8,732 bases of DNA from contig DAOUVR010000036.1 in the NCBI GenBank assembly GCA_030667555.1, forward strand, positions 1 through 8,732, written 5' to 3'. This document shows positions 1-7,252 of the stretch, in pieces. The notes below the pieces were generated by a model that was not told the origin of the DNA, did no database searches, and was given only the letters and a program-made list of their open reading frames with translations. This stretch comes from Dehalococcoidia bacterium. Lineage in GTDB: Bacteria; Chloroflexota; Dehalococcoidia; E44-bin15. The translations under genes were made by a program, and so were the position numbers. How positions within the stretch are numbered: the stretch's first letter is position 1; the number at the start of each line of letters is the position of its first letter.

Positions 1-738
1 CCGATGTCCGTTCGACTGGATCCGGAAACAGGTGAGAGCATACCGCCGGAGAACCTGTTTGTCGCCTTTGCCCTGCCCTATGGCTTTGGACTGCTGTTCA
101 TGATGTCCCTTTTCGTCACCTCAGGCTACTTGCTTCAAGGGGTTAGTGAAGAGAAGGAGAACAGGCTCATTGAAATCCTGTTGTCCTCGGTTTCGGCGAG
201 GCAACTCATGAGTGGAAAAGTGCTGGGGCTCGGTGCCGCTGGCCTGTTGCAAATCGCCATCTGGCTTCTCACCGCCATTGTTCTTGCCGCTGTCGCTCCA
301 ATATCCGGCCTCAGCATCCCCATCGGAATCATACTACCATGTATCATATACTTCATTCTCGGCTATCTTCTCTACGGCACCGTCTGGACCCTTCTCGGCT
401 CCATCGGCTCCACCTCCAGGGAGAGCAACCAGTGGACGATGATCGTTGTCATGCCGGCAATTGTCCCTATAATGCTGATTGGCCTGTTCATAACCAACCC
501 CGATCATGTAATTTTCACCGTCCTCACCTTGTTCCCCTTCACTGCCCCGATAACAGCAGTGATGAAACTCAGCGTCGGCGCGCTCCCCACATGGGAGCTT
601 CTATTGAGCATCGCTATACTCATCGCCTCGATTCTGGGAGCGATATGGCTTGCTGCCAGGGTTTTCCGCACATTCTTGCTGATGTATGGCAAGAGACCGA
701 GCTTCGCCGAGATATGGAGATACATCCGAGAAGGCTAG
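1..738 (+). CDS. ABC-2 type transporter permease, C-terminal part (5' end outside window)
   Basis: Membrane subunit of an ABC exporter of the ABC-2/NatB type, expected to pair with a separate ATPase subunit in the cytoplasmic membrane; the substrate cannot be told. About 245 residues are visible. The frame is open to base 1 (the codon before the first ATG, at 4, is a sense codon), and family members are usually near 400 residues, so the true start lies upstream. Visible in order, numbered from the ATG at 4: a hydrophobic segment at about 20-45, the cytoplasmic signature EEKENRLIEILLSS at about 49-62 that is typical of this family, then hydrophobic segments near 74-98, 102-133, 143-165, 169-190 and 197-221, and a short basic tail. 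This matches the second half of the usual six-helix ABC-2 core. No ATPase gene follows it, so its partner is probably upstream. The next gene begins 225 bases downstream behind its own predicted promoter. Confidence 0.85.
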   Translation, partial: PMSVRLDPETGESIPPENLFVAFALPYGFGLLFMMSLFVTSGYLLQGVSEEKENRLIEILLSSVSARQLMSGKVLGLGAAGLLQIAIWLLTAIVLAAVAPISGLSIPIGIILPCIIYFILGYLLYGTVWTLLGSIGSTSRESNQWTMIVVMPAIVPIMLIGLFITNPDHVIFTVLTLFPFTAPITAVMKLSVGALPTWELLLSIAILIASILGAIWLAARVFRTFLLMYGKRPSFAEIWRYIREG

Positions 739-761
739 CCTGCCTCTTTCGCCCTTTATTG

Positions 762-864
762 TTATTCTGATCCCGTAGTTTTGTGTCATTCTGAGGGAGC
801 CCTTCACAAAGTGAAGGGGAAGAATCTAATACAACTCAGGATAAACTCCGTGCCCGAAGAATCT
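762..864. repeat. Degenerate intergenic repeat with internal hairpin
   Basis: Two near-copies of TTATTCTGA/TCATTCTGA (762-770 and 786-794) are followed by two copies of AAGAATCT (820-827 and 857-864). Between the inner pair lies a perfect 8-base stem, CCCTTCAC (800-807) and GTGAAGGG (811-818), with an AAA loop. ATTCT (788-792) can also pair with AGAAT (821-825) to extend the fold. No T-run follows on the plus strand, so it does not look like an intrinsic terminator. The form 'TCATTCTGAG...GAAGAATCT' resembles short interspersed repeats I recall from Chloroflexota and other environmental genomes; this is recollection, not a search. Only one such element is seen in the window. Confidence 0.5.
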
Positions 865-910
865 CTAACCTCCCATAGAGACCCTCCCCTTGCTAGTATT
901 ACAAACGAAA

Positions 911-939
911 TCGACCTCGAAAGCGAATGGTGATAGAAT
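911..939 (+). promoter_or_regulatory. Predicted housekeeping-sigma promoter for the mnmG operon
   Basis: The -35-like TCGACC (911-916, 4 of 6 to consensus) is followed by a 17-base spacer and the -10-like TAGAAT (934-939, 5 of 6). The -10 is preceded by TGA, which makes an extended -10 (TGnTAGAAT). Transcription would start near 945, leaving a leader of about 19 bases before the mnmG ATG at 964. A short ribosome site GGGTGA (954-959) fits in that leader. Confidence 0.55.
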
Positions 940-963
940 AATACAGGCAACACGGGTGAAAAA

Positions 964-2823
964 ATGTATGATGTTATTGTCATTGGTGCGGGACATGCCG
1001 GCTGTGAAGCAGCCCTGGCTGCGGCGAGGATGGGCACCAGAACCCTGCTTCTCACCATGAACCTGGATAATGTAGCCCTCATGCCGTGCAATCCCTCCAT
1101 CGGCGGCCCAGCTAAAGGGCACCTGGTGCGGGAGATCGACGCCTTGGGCGGCGAGATGGCCCAAAACATCGACCGCACCTTCATCCAGATCAGGATGCTG
1201 AACACAGGGAAGGGACCGGCTGTTCAGGCACTGCGCGCCCAAGCAGACAAGAAGCTCTACAGCCTGTCCATGAAACACACCTTAGAGCGCCAGCACAACC
1301 TCGATGTAAAACAAGCGCTTGCTGAGGAGATCGAGGTGAAGGACGACTCCCTCTGCGTGAAAACGAACATTGATCGCGTATATCAAGGAAAGAGCGTGGT
1401 GCTCACCACCGGGACATCGCTTTGCGGTCGAGTCATAGTTGGGGACAAGAGCTATTCGGCAGGGCGAGCCGGGGAGTTTCCTGCGGAAAGGCTCTCTGAG
1501 AGCCTCCGCTCCCTGGGTTTCACCCTGGGAAGGCTTAAGACAGGGACACCGCCTCGCATTGATGCCAGAACCATTGATTTTGAGAAGACCGTTATCCAAC
1601 CAGGAAGCGAGATTCCACTCTACTTCAGCCTCTGGGGGCAGCAAGCAAGCGATTCCAGGTTCCCTTCGCCAAACCCCATCTACCCCCTGGCTCCTTCCCC
1701 CTGGAGACCTCAGTTGCCATGTTATCTGATCTATACCAATGAAAGAACCCACGAGATAATACGTAGCAATCTGGACCGCGCCCCTCTTTTCACCGGGCTC
1801 ATTAGAGGGGTTGGTCCTCGATATTGCCCATCCATAGAAGACAAGATCGTTAGGTTTGCCCATAAAGAGCACCACCCCCTTTTCCTGGAGCCAGAGGGGT
1901 GGGAGACAAACGAGGTCTATGTTCAGGGGGCAAACACCAGCCTTCCCGAGGATGTGCAGCTTGAGATGCTGCATGCCATTCCAGCCCTGAAGCAGGTGGA
2001 AATGGTAAGGGTAGGCTATGCCATCGAATATGATTATGTGCCGCCAAGCCAGATTTCAGCCACCCTGGAAACAAAACTGGTTCCCGGCCTGTTCCTCGCT
2101 GGGCAAATCAACGGAACCACTGGATACGAGGAGGCAGCAGGGCAGGGGCTTATAGCAGGGATAAATGCTGCCCTCAGGGCCAAAGGAAAACCTCCCCTTT
2201 TGGTGCACCGTGACCAGGGCTATATCGGGGTGATGATCGACGACCTGATAACCAAGGAACTAAGTGAGCCCTATCGACTGCTTACCTCACGGGCGGAGTA
2301 TCGCCTTCTGCTTCGCCAGGATAATGCCGACCTCAGGCTCACTCCCCGTGGCTATCAAGTGGGACTCATCGAGAGGGAGCGTGAGGAGGCAGTAGAGGAG
2401 AGGCGACAGAAAATTGGTGAGGAGCTCGACCGGCTGAATAAGAGCTATGTTATCCACTCAGAACGCAGCATCAATGCCCTGGAGTTCCTGCGTCGGCCAG
2501 AGGTAAGTTACCAAGACCTGGTTTCCCTGGGTTGCGGCTCCCCCGGCCGCGAAACCAATGTCGCCGAGCAGGTGGAGATCGAGGTAAAATACGAGGGCTA
2601 TATCAAGAAGCAAAGAGTCGAGGTGGCACGCATGACAAGGCTTGAAGGACAGCATGTCCCCCACAGGTTTGACTATGATGCCATAACTGGCTTGCGTTAT
2701 GAGGCCCGGCAGAAGCTAAAAAAGCTCCGGCCGGCAACCTTAGGCCAGGCCTCCCGCATCGATGGCGTTACCCCCGCTGACATGGCAATCCTTATGGTGC
2801 ACCTGAAGAGGAGATGGAAATGA
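964..2823 (+). CDS. mnmG: tRNA uridine-5-carboxymethylaminomethyl modification enzyme MnmG (GidA)
   Basis: FAD-dependent cytoplasmic enzyme that, with the GTPase MnmE, installs the (carboxymethyl)aminomethyl group on wobble U34 of certain tRNAs. Its 619 residues match the usual length of about 620-630. The N-terminal Rossmann motif [17 protein letters not shown] starts at residue 8. [14 protein letters not shown] contains Cys42, and [15 protein letters not shown] contains Cys288; these are the two conserved cysteines of the family. [17 protein letters not shown] lies at about 379-395 and the tRNA-binding region [18 protein letters not shown] at about 442-459. The C-terminal helical domain holds [18 protein letters not shown]. 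The start at 964 gives the standard N-terminus ([13 protein letters not shown]) and has GGGTGA four bases upstream. Its stop overlaps the ATG of the next gene (ATGA), so translation is probably coupled. Neither mnmE nor rsmG, frequent neighbours elsewhere, is in the window. Confidence 0.97.
   Translation: MYDVIVIGAGHAGCEAALAAARMGTRTLLLTMNLDNVALMPCNPSIGGPAKGHLVREIDALGGEMAQNIDRTFIQIRMLNTGKGPAVQALRAQADKKLYSLSMKHTLERQHNLDVKQALAEEIEVKDDSLCVKTNIDRVYQGKSVVLTTGTSLCGRVIVGDKSYSAGRAGEFPAERLSESLRSLGFTLGRLKTGTPPRIDARTIDFEKTVIQPGSEIPLYFSLWGQQASDSRFPSPNPIYPLAPSPWRPQLPCYLIYTNERTHEIIRSNLDRAPLFTGLIRGVGPRYCPSIEDKIVRFAHKEHHPLFLEPEGWETNEVYVQGANTSLPEDVQLEMLHAIPALKQVEMVRVGYAIEYDYVPPSQISATLETKLVPGLFLAGQINGTTGYEEAAGQGLIAGINAALRAKGKPPLLVHRDQGYIGVMIDDLITKELSEPYRLLTSRAEYRLLLRQDNADLRLTPRGYQVGLIEREREEAVEERRQKIGEELDRLNKSYVIHSERSINALEFLRRPEVSYQDLVSLGCGSPGRETNVAEQVEIEVKYEGYIKKQRVEVARMTRLEGQHVPHRFDYDAITGLRYEARQKLKKLRPATLGQASRIDGVTPADMAILMVHLKRRWK
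2807..2813 (+). promoter_or_regulatory. Ribosome binding site that decides the ArsA-family start
   Basis: AGAGGAG lies inside the end of mnmG. It touches the ATG at 2814 but sits six bases before the ATG at 2820, the normal spacing. This favours 2820 as the start, giving a four-base ATGA overlap with the mnmG stop. Confidence 0.65.
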
Positions 2824-3737
2824 AAGACACTATCATGTTCTGCGGCAAGGGAGGGGTGGGCAAGACAACCTGTGCCGCCGCCACCGCCCTGCACTATGCG
2901 GCCGAGGGAAAGGAGACTCTCATAATATCAACCGACCTCACGCCGTCATTGCGGGATATTTTTGAGCTTGACAATGCCGCGAACAAGGAGAAACCGGCAA
3001 GGATTACGAAAGGGCTATACCTGAATGAAATCGGCTCTGAGGAAGTCAAAGAGTTGTGGGATAACAAGTTTGGCGCAGAGGTCTATGAGGTGTTTTCCTC
3101 CTTTGTCGATATTGGCTATGAGGTGTTTATTGACTTCGTCGCCAGCATGTTACCCGGGATCAGGGATGAGTTCATGGTTGATTATATTAGGGAGTTGAGC
3201 GAGTCAGGGAGATATGAGCAGATAGTATGGGATACCGCCCCGGCAGGGCAAACGCTGGGGCTTCTCCGCATGCCATCCATAGTTAACGCCCACCTCAAGC
3301 CCGCACCCCGTATCTACGCCACGCTCAAAACTACCGGGCGAGGCAGACACTCCATCCAACGAGTGATAAAAGGATGGGAGGAGCTTTCCAGTAAGGACAT
3401 CGACTTCCTCAAGAACGAGGTCGAGTTCAACCTGGTCACTATAGCCGAGGCCTTGGCCGTGCGCCAGCTTGATGGTATCTTCAGTGAATTTCACAGCCAT
3501 GGCCTCAATATCGATCACATCATTATCAATCAGGTAGTAACGGAGCCCGATTCAAGTTTTCTACAGAGCAAGGCCAGTATGCAACAGAGCTACATTTCAG
3601 AGATAGTTACCAGGTATCGCCAGAATCAGCGTATTCTGCCCCTGTTTCCCTATGAGATAAAGGGGATAGCGAAGTTGAAAGAGGTGGAAAGGATGCTCTT
3701 CAGCAATGACTACAGTAGCAGACCTTATCCTCCATAA
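2820..3737 (+). CDS. ArsA/Get3-family P-loop ATPase, single domain
   Basis: Soluble ATPase of the ArsA/Get3 (COG0003-like) SIMIBI group; members energise arsenite efflux, deliver tail-anchored proteins or do unknown jobs, and the client here cannot be told. There are 305 residues from ATG 2820 (307 from 2814). The deviant Walker [10 protein letters not shown] is at residues 9-17. Switch I is [12 protein letters not shown] (37-48), keeping the Asp at 39 but replacing the usual 'PAH' with 'LTP'. Switch II is [12 protein letters not shown] starting at Asp138, where the usual His of 'TGHT' is Gln. The C-terminus carries the family-like [21 protein letters not shown]. There is only one ATPase domain, so it would act as a homodimer like Get3, unlike the two-domain E. 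coli ArsA. I see no CxxC zinc motif and no ars genes nearby, so an arsenic role is not supported. The gene overlaps mnmG by 4 bases and the amidohydrolase by 32. Confidence 0.88.
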   Translation: MKDTIMFCGKGGVGKTTCAAATALHYAAEGKETLIISTDLTPSLRDIFELDNAANKEKPARITKGLYLNEIGSEEVKELWDNKFGAEVYEVFSSFVDIGYEVFIDFVASMLPGIRDEFMVDYIRELSESGRYEQIVWDTAPAGQTLGLLRMPSIVNAHLKPAPRIYATLKTTGRGRHSIQRVIKGWEELSSKDIDFLKNEVEFNLVTIAEALAVRQLDGIFSEFHSHGLNIDHIIINQVVTEPDSSFLQSKASMQQSYISEIVTRYRQNQRILPLFPYEIKGIAKLKEVERMLFSNDYSSRPYPP

Positions 3738-5253
3738 CGCTAATGTCCTAACACCCGATCCCGATAGACCGAGGGCCCAGTGTGTCGCCGTCAAGGGTGA
3801 GAAGATAATATGGGTCGGCAGCAACGATGCCCGAAAAGACTTCGAAGGGCGAAAGACGCAAAGAATCGATTGCCAGGGAAAGACTCTCATTCCCGGGTTT
3901 AACGATGCCCACTGCCATATCCTTGCCTTCGCCTCAAATCTCCTGAGCGTCGATTGCTCGCCATCATCAGTCACCTCTATCGCTGATATTAAGGCTCGCA
4001 TTCAATCACAGGCGCAGAAGCTGCCCAATGGCTCCTGGATCAGGGCCACGGGTTACAATGACTTCTACCTCGCCGAGAAGCGCCATCCTAACCGCTGGGA
4101 CCTCGATGAGGTAGCGCCCAATCACCCGGTGAAGCTGTTGCACCGCTCCAGGCACGCTTGCGTCCTCAATAGCATGGCCCTCTCCTTAATCGGCATCTCA
4201 ACGGAGTCCCCCGAGCCGCCAGGGGGCATGATCGATAGAGACCTGAATTCAGGTGAGCCCAATGGGATTTTATTCGAGATGAACTCCTATATCGACGAGA
4301 AGGTCCCACCACTAGCACAGGAGGAGTTCGAGAAAGGGGTCAGGCTCGCCAGTGAGCAATTCCTGTCCTTCGGCATCACCTCCCTTCAGGATGCTACCGT
4401 ACACAATGGGCTCAGGGAGTGGCAGACTTTCCAAAGCTTGAAAAAAAGAGGGGTTCTTCTACCCAGGCTATCGACGATGATGAGCATAGATGCCCTCGGT
4501 GAACTCCAGGATGGTGGCTTTCCACCCCGCTTTGGCAACGATGCTATGCGCCTGGGAGCTCTTAAGGTCATCCTTACTGAGGCCAGGGGTTCCCTTCACC
4601 CGAGCCATGAGGAGCTTGACAGGAAGGTGCTTCAGGCACACCGTGCTGGCTATCAGGTCGCCATCCACACCGTTGAGGAGAGCACCGTGGAGGCCGCAGC
4701 ACTGGCCATAGAGAATGCCATAAACCAGGCACCTGTGAGATGCCATCGCCACCGCATCGAGCACTGCTCTATCTGCCCGCCAGCGCTGTTAAATAGGTTG
4801 AAGAGCATTCACGCCATCGTGGTTACCAACCCCTCATTTATTTACTACAGTGGGGAGCGATACCTTAAGACAGTGCCCCAAGAGCAACGAAGATGGCTCT
4901 ACCGCATCGGTTCCTTCCAAAGGAACGGCTTAATGCCAGCCGCTGGCTCCGACAGCCCAGTGGCACCCATCAACCCACTTATAGGCATCTACGGAGCAGT
5001 CACCAGAAAAGCAGATAGCGGCGATGAGATTATTCCTGAGGAGCGGATCTCGCCTCTCGAAGCCCTACAGATGTACACCCAAAACGCCGCTTACGCTTCC
5101 TTTGATGAAGGGGTTAAAGGCTCCTTATCTATTGGCAAGCTAGCCGATCTCGCCCTTCTGAGCGCCGACCCTACGCATGTGCTACCTGAGGATATAAAGG
5201 ACATCCAGGTCGAAATGACCATCACCGGTGGCAGGATTGCATGGTGCAGGTGA
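3706..5253 (+). CDS. Metal-dependent amidohydrolase, YtcJ-like (Amidohydro_3 family)
   Basis: Predicted zinc hydrolase of the amidohydrolase superfamily acting on C-N bonds; the substrate is unknown. Its 515 residues are normal for YtcJ-like proteins (about 500-550). The N-terminal beta-sandwich strand [14 protein letters not shown] leads to the metal motif PGFNDAHCH (His69, His71). Further likely ligands are His321 in VAIHTVEEST, His353 in HRIEHCSI and Asp416 in AAGSDSPVAPINP. The C-terminus returns to the beta-sandwich with GSLSIGKLADLALLSADP and ends ITGGRIAWCR. Lys287 (ALKVIL) falls where the family usually has 'vK..xDG', but the DG is replaced by TEARG and the following loop is short. 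I see no signal peptide, so it is probably cytoplasmic. The start at 3706 lies inside the end of the ATPase gene, with GAGGTGG and AAAGGA upstream (3681-3693). A fossil of its last codons is found again at 7194-7241. Confidence 0.9.
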   Translation: MTTVADLILHNANVLTPDPDRPRAQCVAVKGEKIIWVGSNDARKDFEGRKTQRIDCQGKTLIPGFNDAHCHILAFASNLLSVDCSPSSVTSIADIKARIQSQAQKLPNGSWIRATGYNDFYLAEKRHPNRWDLDEVAPNHPVKLLHRSRHACVLNSMALSLIGISTESPEPPGGMIDRDLNSGEPNGILFEMNSYIDEKVPPLAQEEFEKGVRLASEQFLSFGITSLQDATVHNGLREWQTFQSLKKRGVLLPRLSTMMSIDALGELQDGGFPPRFGNDAMRLGALKVILTEARGSLHPSHEELDRKVLQAHRAGYQVAIHTVEESTVEAAALAIENAINQAPVRCHRHRIEHCSICPPALLNRLKSIHAIVVTNPSFIYYSGERYLKTVPQEQRRWLYRIGSFQRNGLMPAAGSDSPVAPINPLIGIYGAVTRKADSGDEIIPEERISPLEALQMYTQNAAYASFDEGVKGSLSIGKLADLALLSADPTHVLPEDIKDIQVEMTITGGRIAWCR

Positions 5254-6743
5254 GGGAAACCCCAAAAAAGAGGAGGCGACACAGGCCGCCTCCTCAGTGC
5301 TCATCCGTGTAATAGAGCCTAGACAGTACCGTAGGCTTTGTACTCCCCGAAGACCTCCTTGAGAGTATCGACCATCTCCCCTTCCGAAGCATAGAGCTTG
5401 ACACACTCCATAAGAGGAGGAATGAGATTTACACTCTCATCCTCAGCAGCTTCCTTCAATCGCTTTAGGCTGGCTTTCACCGCCTCACTGTCCCTTTCCT
5501 GCTTCACCTTAGCCAGATTATCCAACTGCCTCTGCTCCGCCTCATCCCTCTTCTTTGGATCATAGGGGTGAGCCACCAGCCTGCTTGTCTCTACCTCCAG
5601 CTCGTTCTCACCTAAGAAGGCATTCACCCCGACTACGACATTCATCCCAGTCTCAATCCCCTTCTGGAACTCGTAGGCACTCCTGGAGATCTCCCGCTGT
5701 ATAAACCCATTCTCGATGGCAGCTACCGCACCACCCATTTCATCGATCTTATTGATGATCTCCCACGCCTCCTCCTCGATCTTGTCTGTAAGCGATTCCA
5801 TGAAGTAGGAGCCAGCAAAGGGATCGACAACATCACTTATCCCAGCCTCACAGATCAGGATCCTCATCGCGTCCTCGGCCAGTTGCTGTGCCTCCAGGCT
5901 CCAGCCCAATCCCAGGGGCTCGTCGTAGGGAGGAGCAACCAGAGGAGCGTATCCACCCATAGCAGAGGCCATACCTCCCACAACAGCACGGGTCAAGTTA
6001 TTCAGCGGGCGCTGTTTCGTCGTCACACTGGCGAGGAAAAGAACCCCTGGTTGCCGCTGTATCCAGCTTCTGGGCTCCTTTGCCTTGAACCTCTCCCGCA
6101 TTATCTTGGCCCACATACGCCGCTCCGCTCTCCGTACCGCTATTTCCGTGTAAAAGTCCATACTGCCACCCAGCGTCAAGAACGTCATCTGACCGGAAAA
6201 CTTATCTACATCCAGCCCGGCATCAACACCAAGTTGGAAATAGGCAATCGCATTCGATAGAGTGAAAGCCAGCGTCTGTGCAGCGGTAGCGCCTGCCTCT
6301 CGCATATGATAGCCACTGATACTGACCGGATTTAGCTGTGGTGTATGCTCAGCGCAAAAAACAATGCTGTCCCGGGTCATCCGCATCGATGGTTTGATGG
6401 GGAAGATGTACGTCCCTCGGGCTACAATCTCTTTTAGAATGTCATTCTGAGTGGTAGCAACCAGCTTTTCCAGTGGGATCCCACGCTTCTCCGCAAGAAC
6501 GAAATACATCGCCAGCGTGATGTTGGTGGTTGGATTTATGGTGAAGTTGGAGGCAGTCTTATCCAGGTCCCTGTCACCGGTGAAGGCTTCGTAGACTACC
6601 TCGAAGTCACGCAGGGTATCTATCGCCACGCCAACCCTGCCAACCTCACCCCGGGCCATAGCATCATCGGAATCATAGCCGCACTGGGTAGGAAGATCAA
6701 AGGCAATATTTGGCCCACCACCCCAGCCGCGAGCCTGCATAGA
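5206..6743. repeat. Tandem segmental duplication, copy 1 (amidohydrolase 3' end, terminator, mutase A)
   Basis: This stretch aligns to 7194-8732 through the last 15 codons of the amidohydrolase, the terminator hairpin, the short gap and all of the mutase sequence visible in both copies. Offsets are nearly constant: 113 versus 114 bases from the start of homology to the mutase stop. The coding parts align without gaps. The true far end is unknown because copy 2 runs off the window. Confidence 0.85.
5264..5295 (-). terminator. Intrinsic terminator of mutase A
   Basis: A perfect 9-base stem, GAGGAGGCG (5270-5278) with CGCCTCCTC (5287-5295), encloses an 8-base loop. Directly to its left are six A (5264-5269), which read as six T after the hairpin on the minus strand. 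It lies 23 bases past the mutase A stop. No T-run follows on the plus strand, so it should end minus-strand transcripts, although the hairpin also lies beyond the convergent amidohydrolase stop. Confidence 0.85.
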
Positions 6744-7061
6744 TTTATAGAAATCCCGGCAATCTTCCGACGTTCCATATCCGGAATACATCCCCGCCCT
6801 TCTTACATCCACTGCTTGCGCTGCACCCCTCGCCCGCAGACGCATAAGGGGAAAAACCGTGCTGGGGTATGTTCCAGCAGTGTAGGGATATTCCCCAGGG
6901 AAGCCCACCTTCTCCAGAAAATCATGATCTTTAACATCCAAGGGAGTGTAGAATCTAGTGGGGCTCTGTTGCAGCCGGTAGCGCCACAGCGTTTTCTGCA
7001 GCGTTACCTCCTCCCAATTTTGCTTCCTCTTCTCTATTTCCGCCAGATTATCCTTATCCAT
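5319..7061 (-). CDS. Acyl-CoA mutase large subunit, methylmalonyl-CoA mutase family (mutase A)
   Basis: Catalytic (substrate-binding barrel) subunit of a B12-dependent acyl-CoA carbon-skeleton mutase; methylmalonyl-CoA/succinyl-CoA is the likeliest pair. It has 580 residues and stops after the barrel domain: there is no C-terminal DxHxxG cobalamin-binding domain, so a separate small subunit is needed. Family landmarks are EYPYTAGTYPS at about 57-67, NIAFDLPTQCGYDSD at 118-132, TTQNDILKE (Gln205), ARGTYIFP (Arg215), SISGYHMREAGAT (Tyr251-His252) and VGVNAF near the C-terminus. Tyr92, Arg215 and Tyr251-His252 line up with Tyr89, Arg207 and Tyr243-His244 of the Propionibacterium enzyme; Tyr plus Arg favours a methylmalonyl-type substrate over isobutyryl-type. 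Odd points are about 13 extra residues before Tyr92 and no classical HxQTSG loop (replaced at 335-350). The start at 7061 has AAGGAGGG five bases upstream. Confidence 0.9.
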   Translation of the reverse strand: MDKDNLAEIEKRKQNWEEVTLQKTLWRYRLQQSPTRFYTPLDVKDHDFLEKVGFPGEYPYTAGTYPSTVFPLMRLRARGAAQAVDVRRAGMYSGYGTSEDCRDFYKSMQARGWGGGPNIAFDLPTQCGYDSDDAMARGEVGRVGVAIDTLRDFEVVYEAFTGDRDLDKTASNFTINPTTNITLAMYFVLAEKRGIPLEKLVATTQNDILKEIVARGTYIFPIKPSMRMTRDSIVFCAEHTPQLNPVSISGYHMREAGATAAQTLAFTLSNAIAYFQLGVDAGLDVDKFSGQMTFLTLGGSMDFYTEIAVRRAERRMWAKIMRERFKAKEPRSWIQRQPGVLFLASVTTKQRPLNNLTRAVVGGMASAMGGYAPLVAPPYDEPLGLGWSLEAQQLAEDAMRILICEAGISDVVDPFAGSYFMESLTDKIEEEAWEIINKIDEMGGAVAAIENGFIQREISRSAYEFQKGIETGMNVVVGVNAFLGENELEVETSRLVAHPYDPKKRDEAEQRQLDNLAKVKQERDSEAVKASLKRLKEAAEDESVNLIPPLMECVKLYASEGEMVDTLKEVFGEYKAYGTV

Positions 7062-7066
7062 CCTTA

Positions 7067-7074
7067 CCCTCCTT
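7067..7074 (-). promoter_or_regulatory. Strong ribosome binding site of mutase A
   Basis: On the minus strand this reads AAGGAGGG, five bases before the ATG at 7061. It is a near-ideal Shine-Dalgarno sequence and supports that start. Confidence 0.75.
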
Positions 7075-7121
7075 CTCCTGAATTGCCACTGAATCCAAAT
7101 TAGGCACGTATGAGATAAATA

Positions 7122-7150
7122 ATGCTAACATTCCAACACAGCAAAGTCAA
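7122..7150 (-). promoter_or_regulatory. Predicted promoter of mutase A
   Basis: Read on the minus strand, TTGACT (7145-7150, 5 of 6 to the -35 consensus) is followed by an exact 17-base spacer and TAGCAT (7122-7127, 4 of 6 to the -10). Transcription would start near 7115, giving a leader of about 54 bases to the ATG at 7061. It lies in an AT-rich stretch (40 of the 120 bases at 7081-7200 are G or C). It would let mutase A be expressed independently of mutase B. Confidence 0.5.
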
Positions 7151-7193
7151 TAATATGCCGTTACTCTAAAGGATACAATATAATTTAGAGACT

Positions 7194-7241
7194 CAAGTAG
7201 AAATGACCATCGCCGGTGGCAAGATTGCATGGCGCAGGTGA
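7194..7241 (+). pseudogene. Fossil 3' end of the amidohydrolase gene
   Basis: The last 15 codons and stop of the amidohydrolase (5206-5253) reappear here in frame as QVEMTIAGGKIAWRR and TGA; the intact gene ends QVEMTITGGRIAWCR and TGA. From the GTA/GTC codon to the stop, 41 of 45 bases are identical. Upstream of about 7191 the similarity stops, stop codons appear in frame and there is no start signal, so this cannot encode a protein. It is a remnant left when the amidohydrolase-mutase block was duplicated, or when a second amidohydrolase was deleted. Confidence 0.85.
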
Positions 7242-7252
7242 GACAAAACCCC

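Noticed and set aside
804..1278. Two overlapping minus-strand open frames at the start of mnmG
   Set aside because: They are antisense to the highly conserved FAD-binding region and intergenic repeat. The proteins look random and share no family features.
1282..1974. Long minus-strand open frame (230 codons) opposite mnmG
   Set aside because: It lies wholly inside the well-supported mnmG gene, has no recognisable motif and has a Trp/Cys-rich mixed composition typical of an antisense shadow frame.
3706..3737. Frameshift joining the ATPase and amidohydrolase into one protein
   Set aside because: Both proteins have complete family ends. The 32-base overlap is an ordinary tight gene overlap in a different frame.
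2820..3737. The P-loop protein as a MeaB-type mutase chaperone, or as an arsenic-resistance gene
   Set aside because: Its motifs are of the ArsA/Get3 type, not a MeaB GTPase. It is on the other strand from the mutases, and no ars regulator, reductase or pump is nearby.
5270..5295. Hairpin as an intrinsic terminator for the plus-strand amidohydrolase
   Set aside because: No T-run follows it on the plus strand. The T-run is only on the minus-strand side.
5883..6260. Plus-strand frame of 125 codons inside mutase A, with similar ones in mutase B
   Set aside because: They are shadows of the mutase genes. Similar shadows in both copies follow from the duplication, not from selection on that strand.
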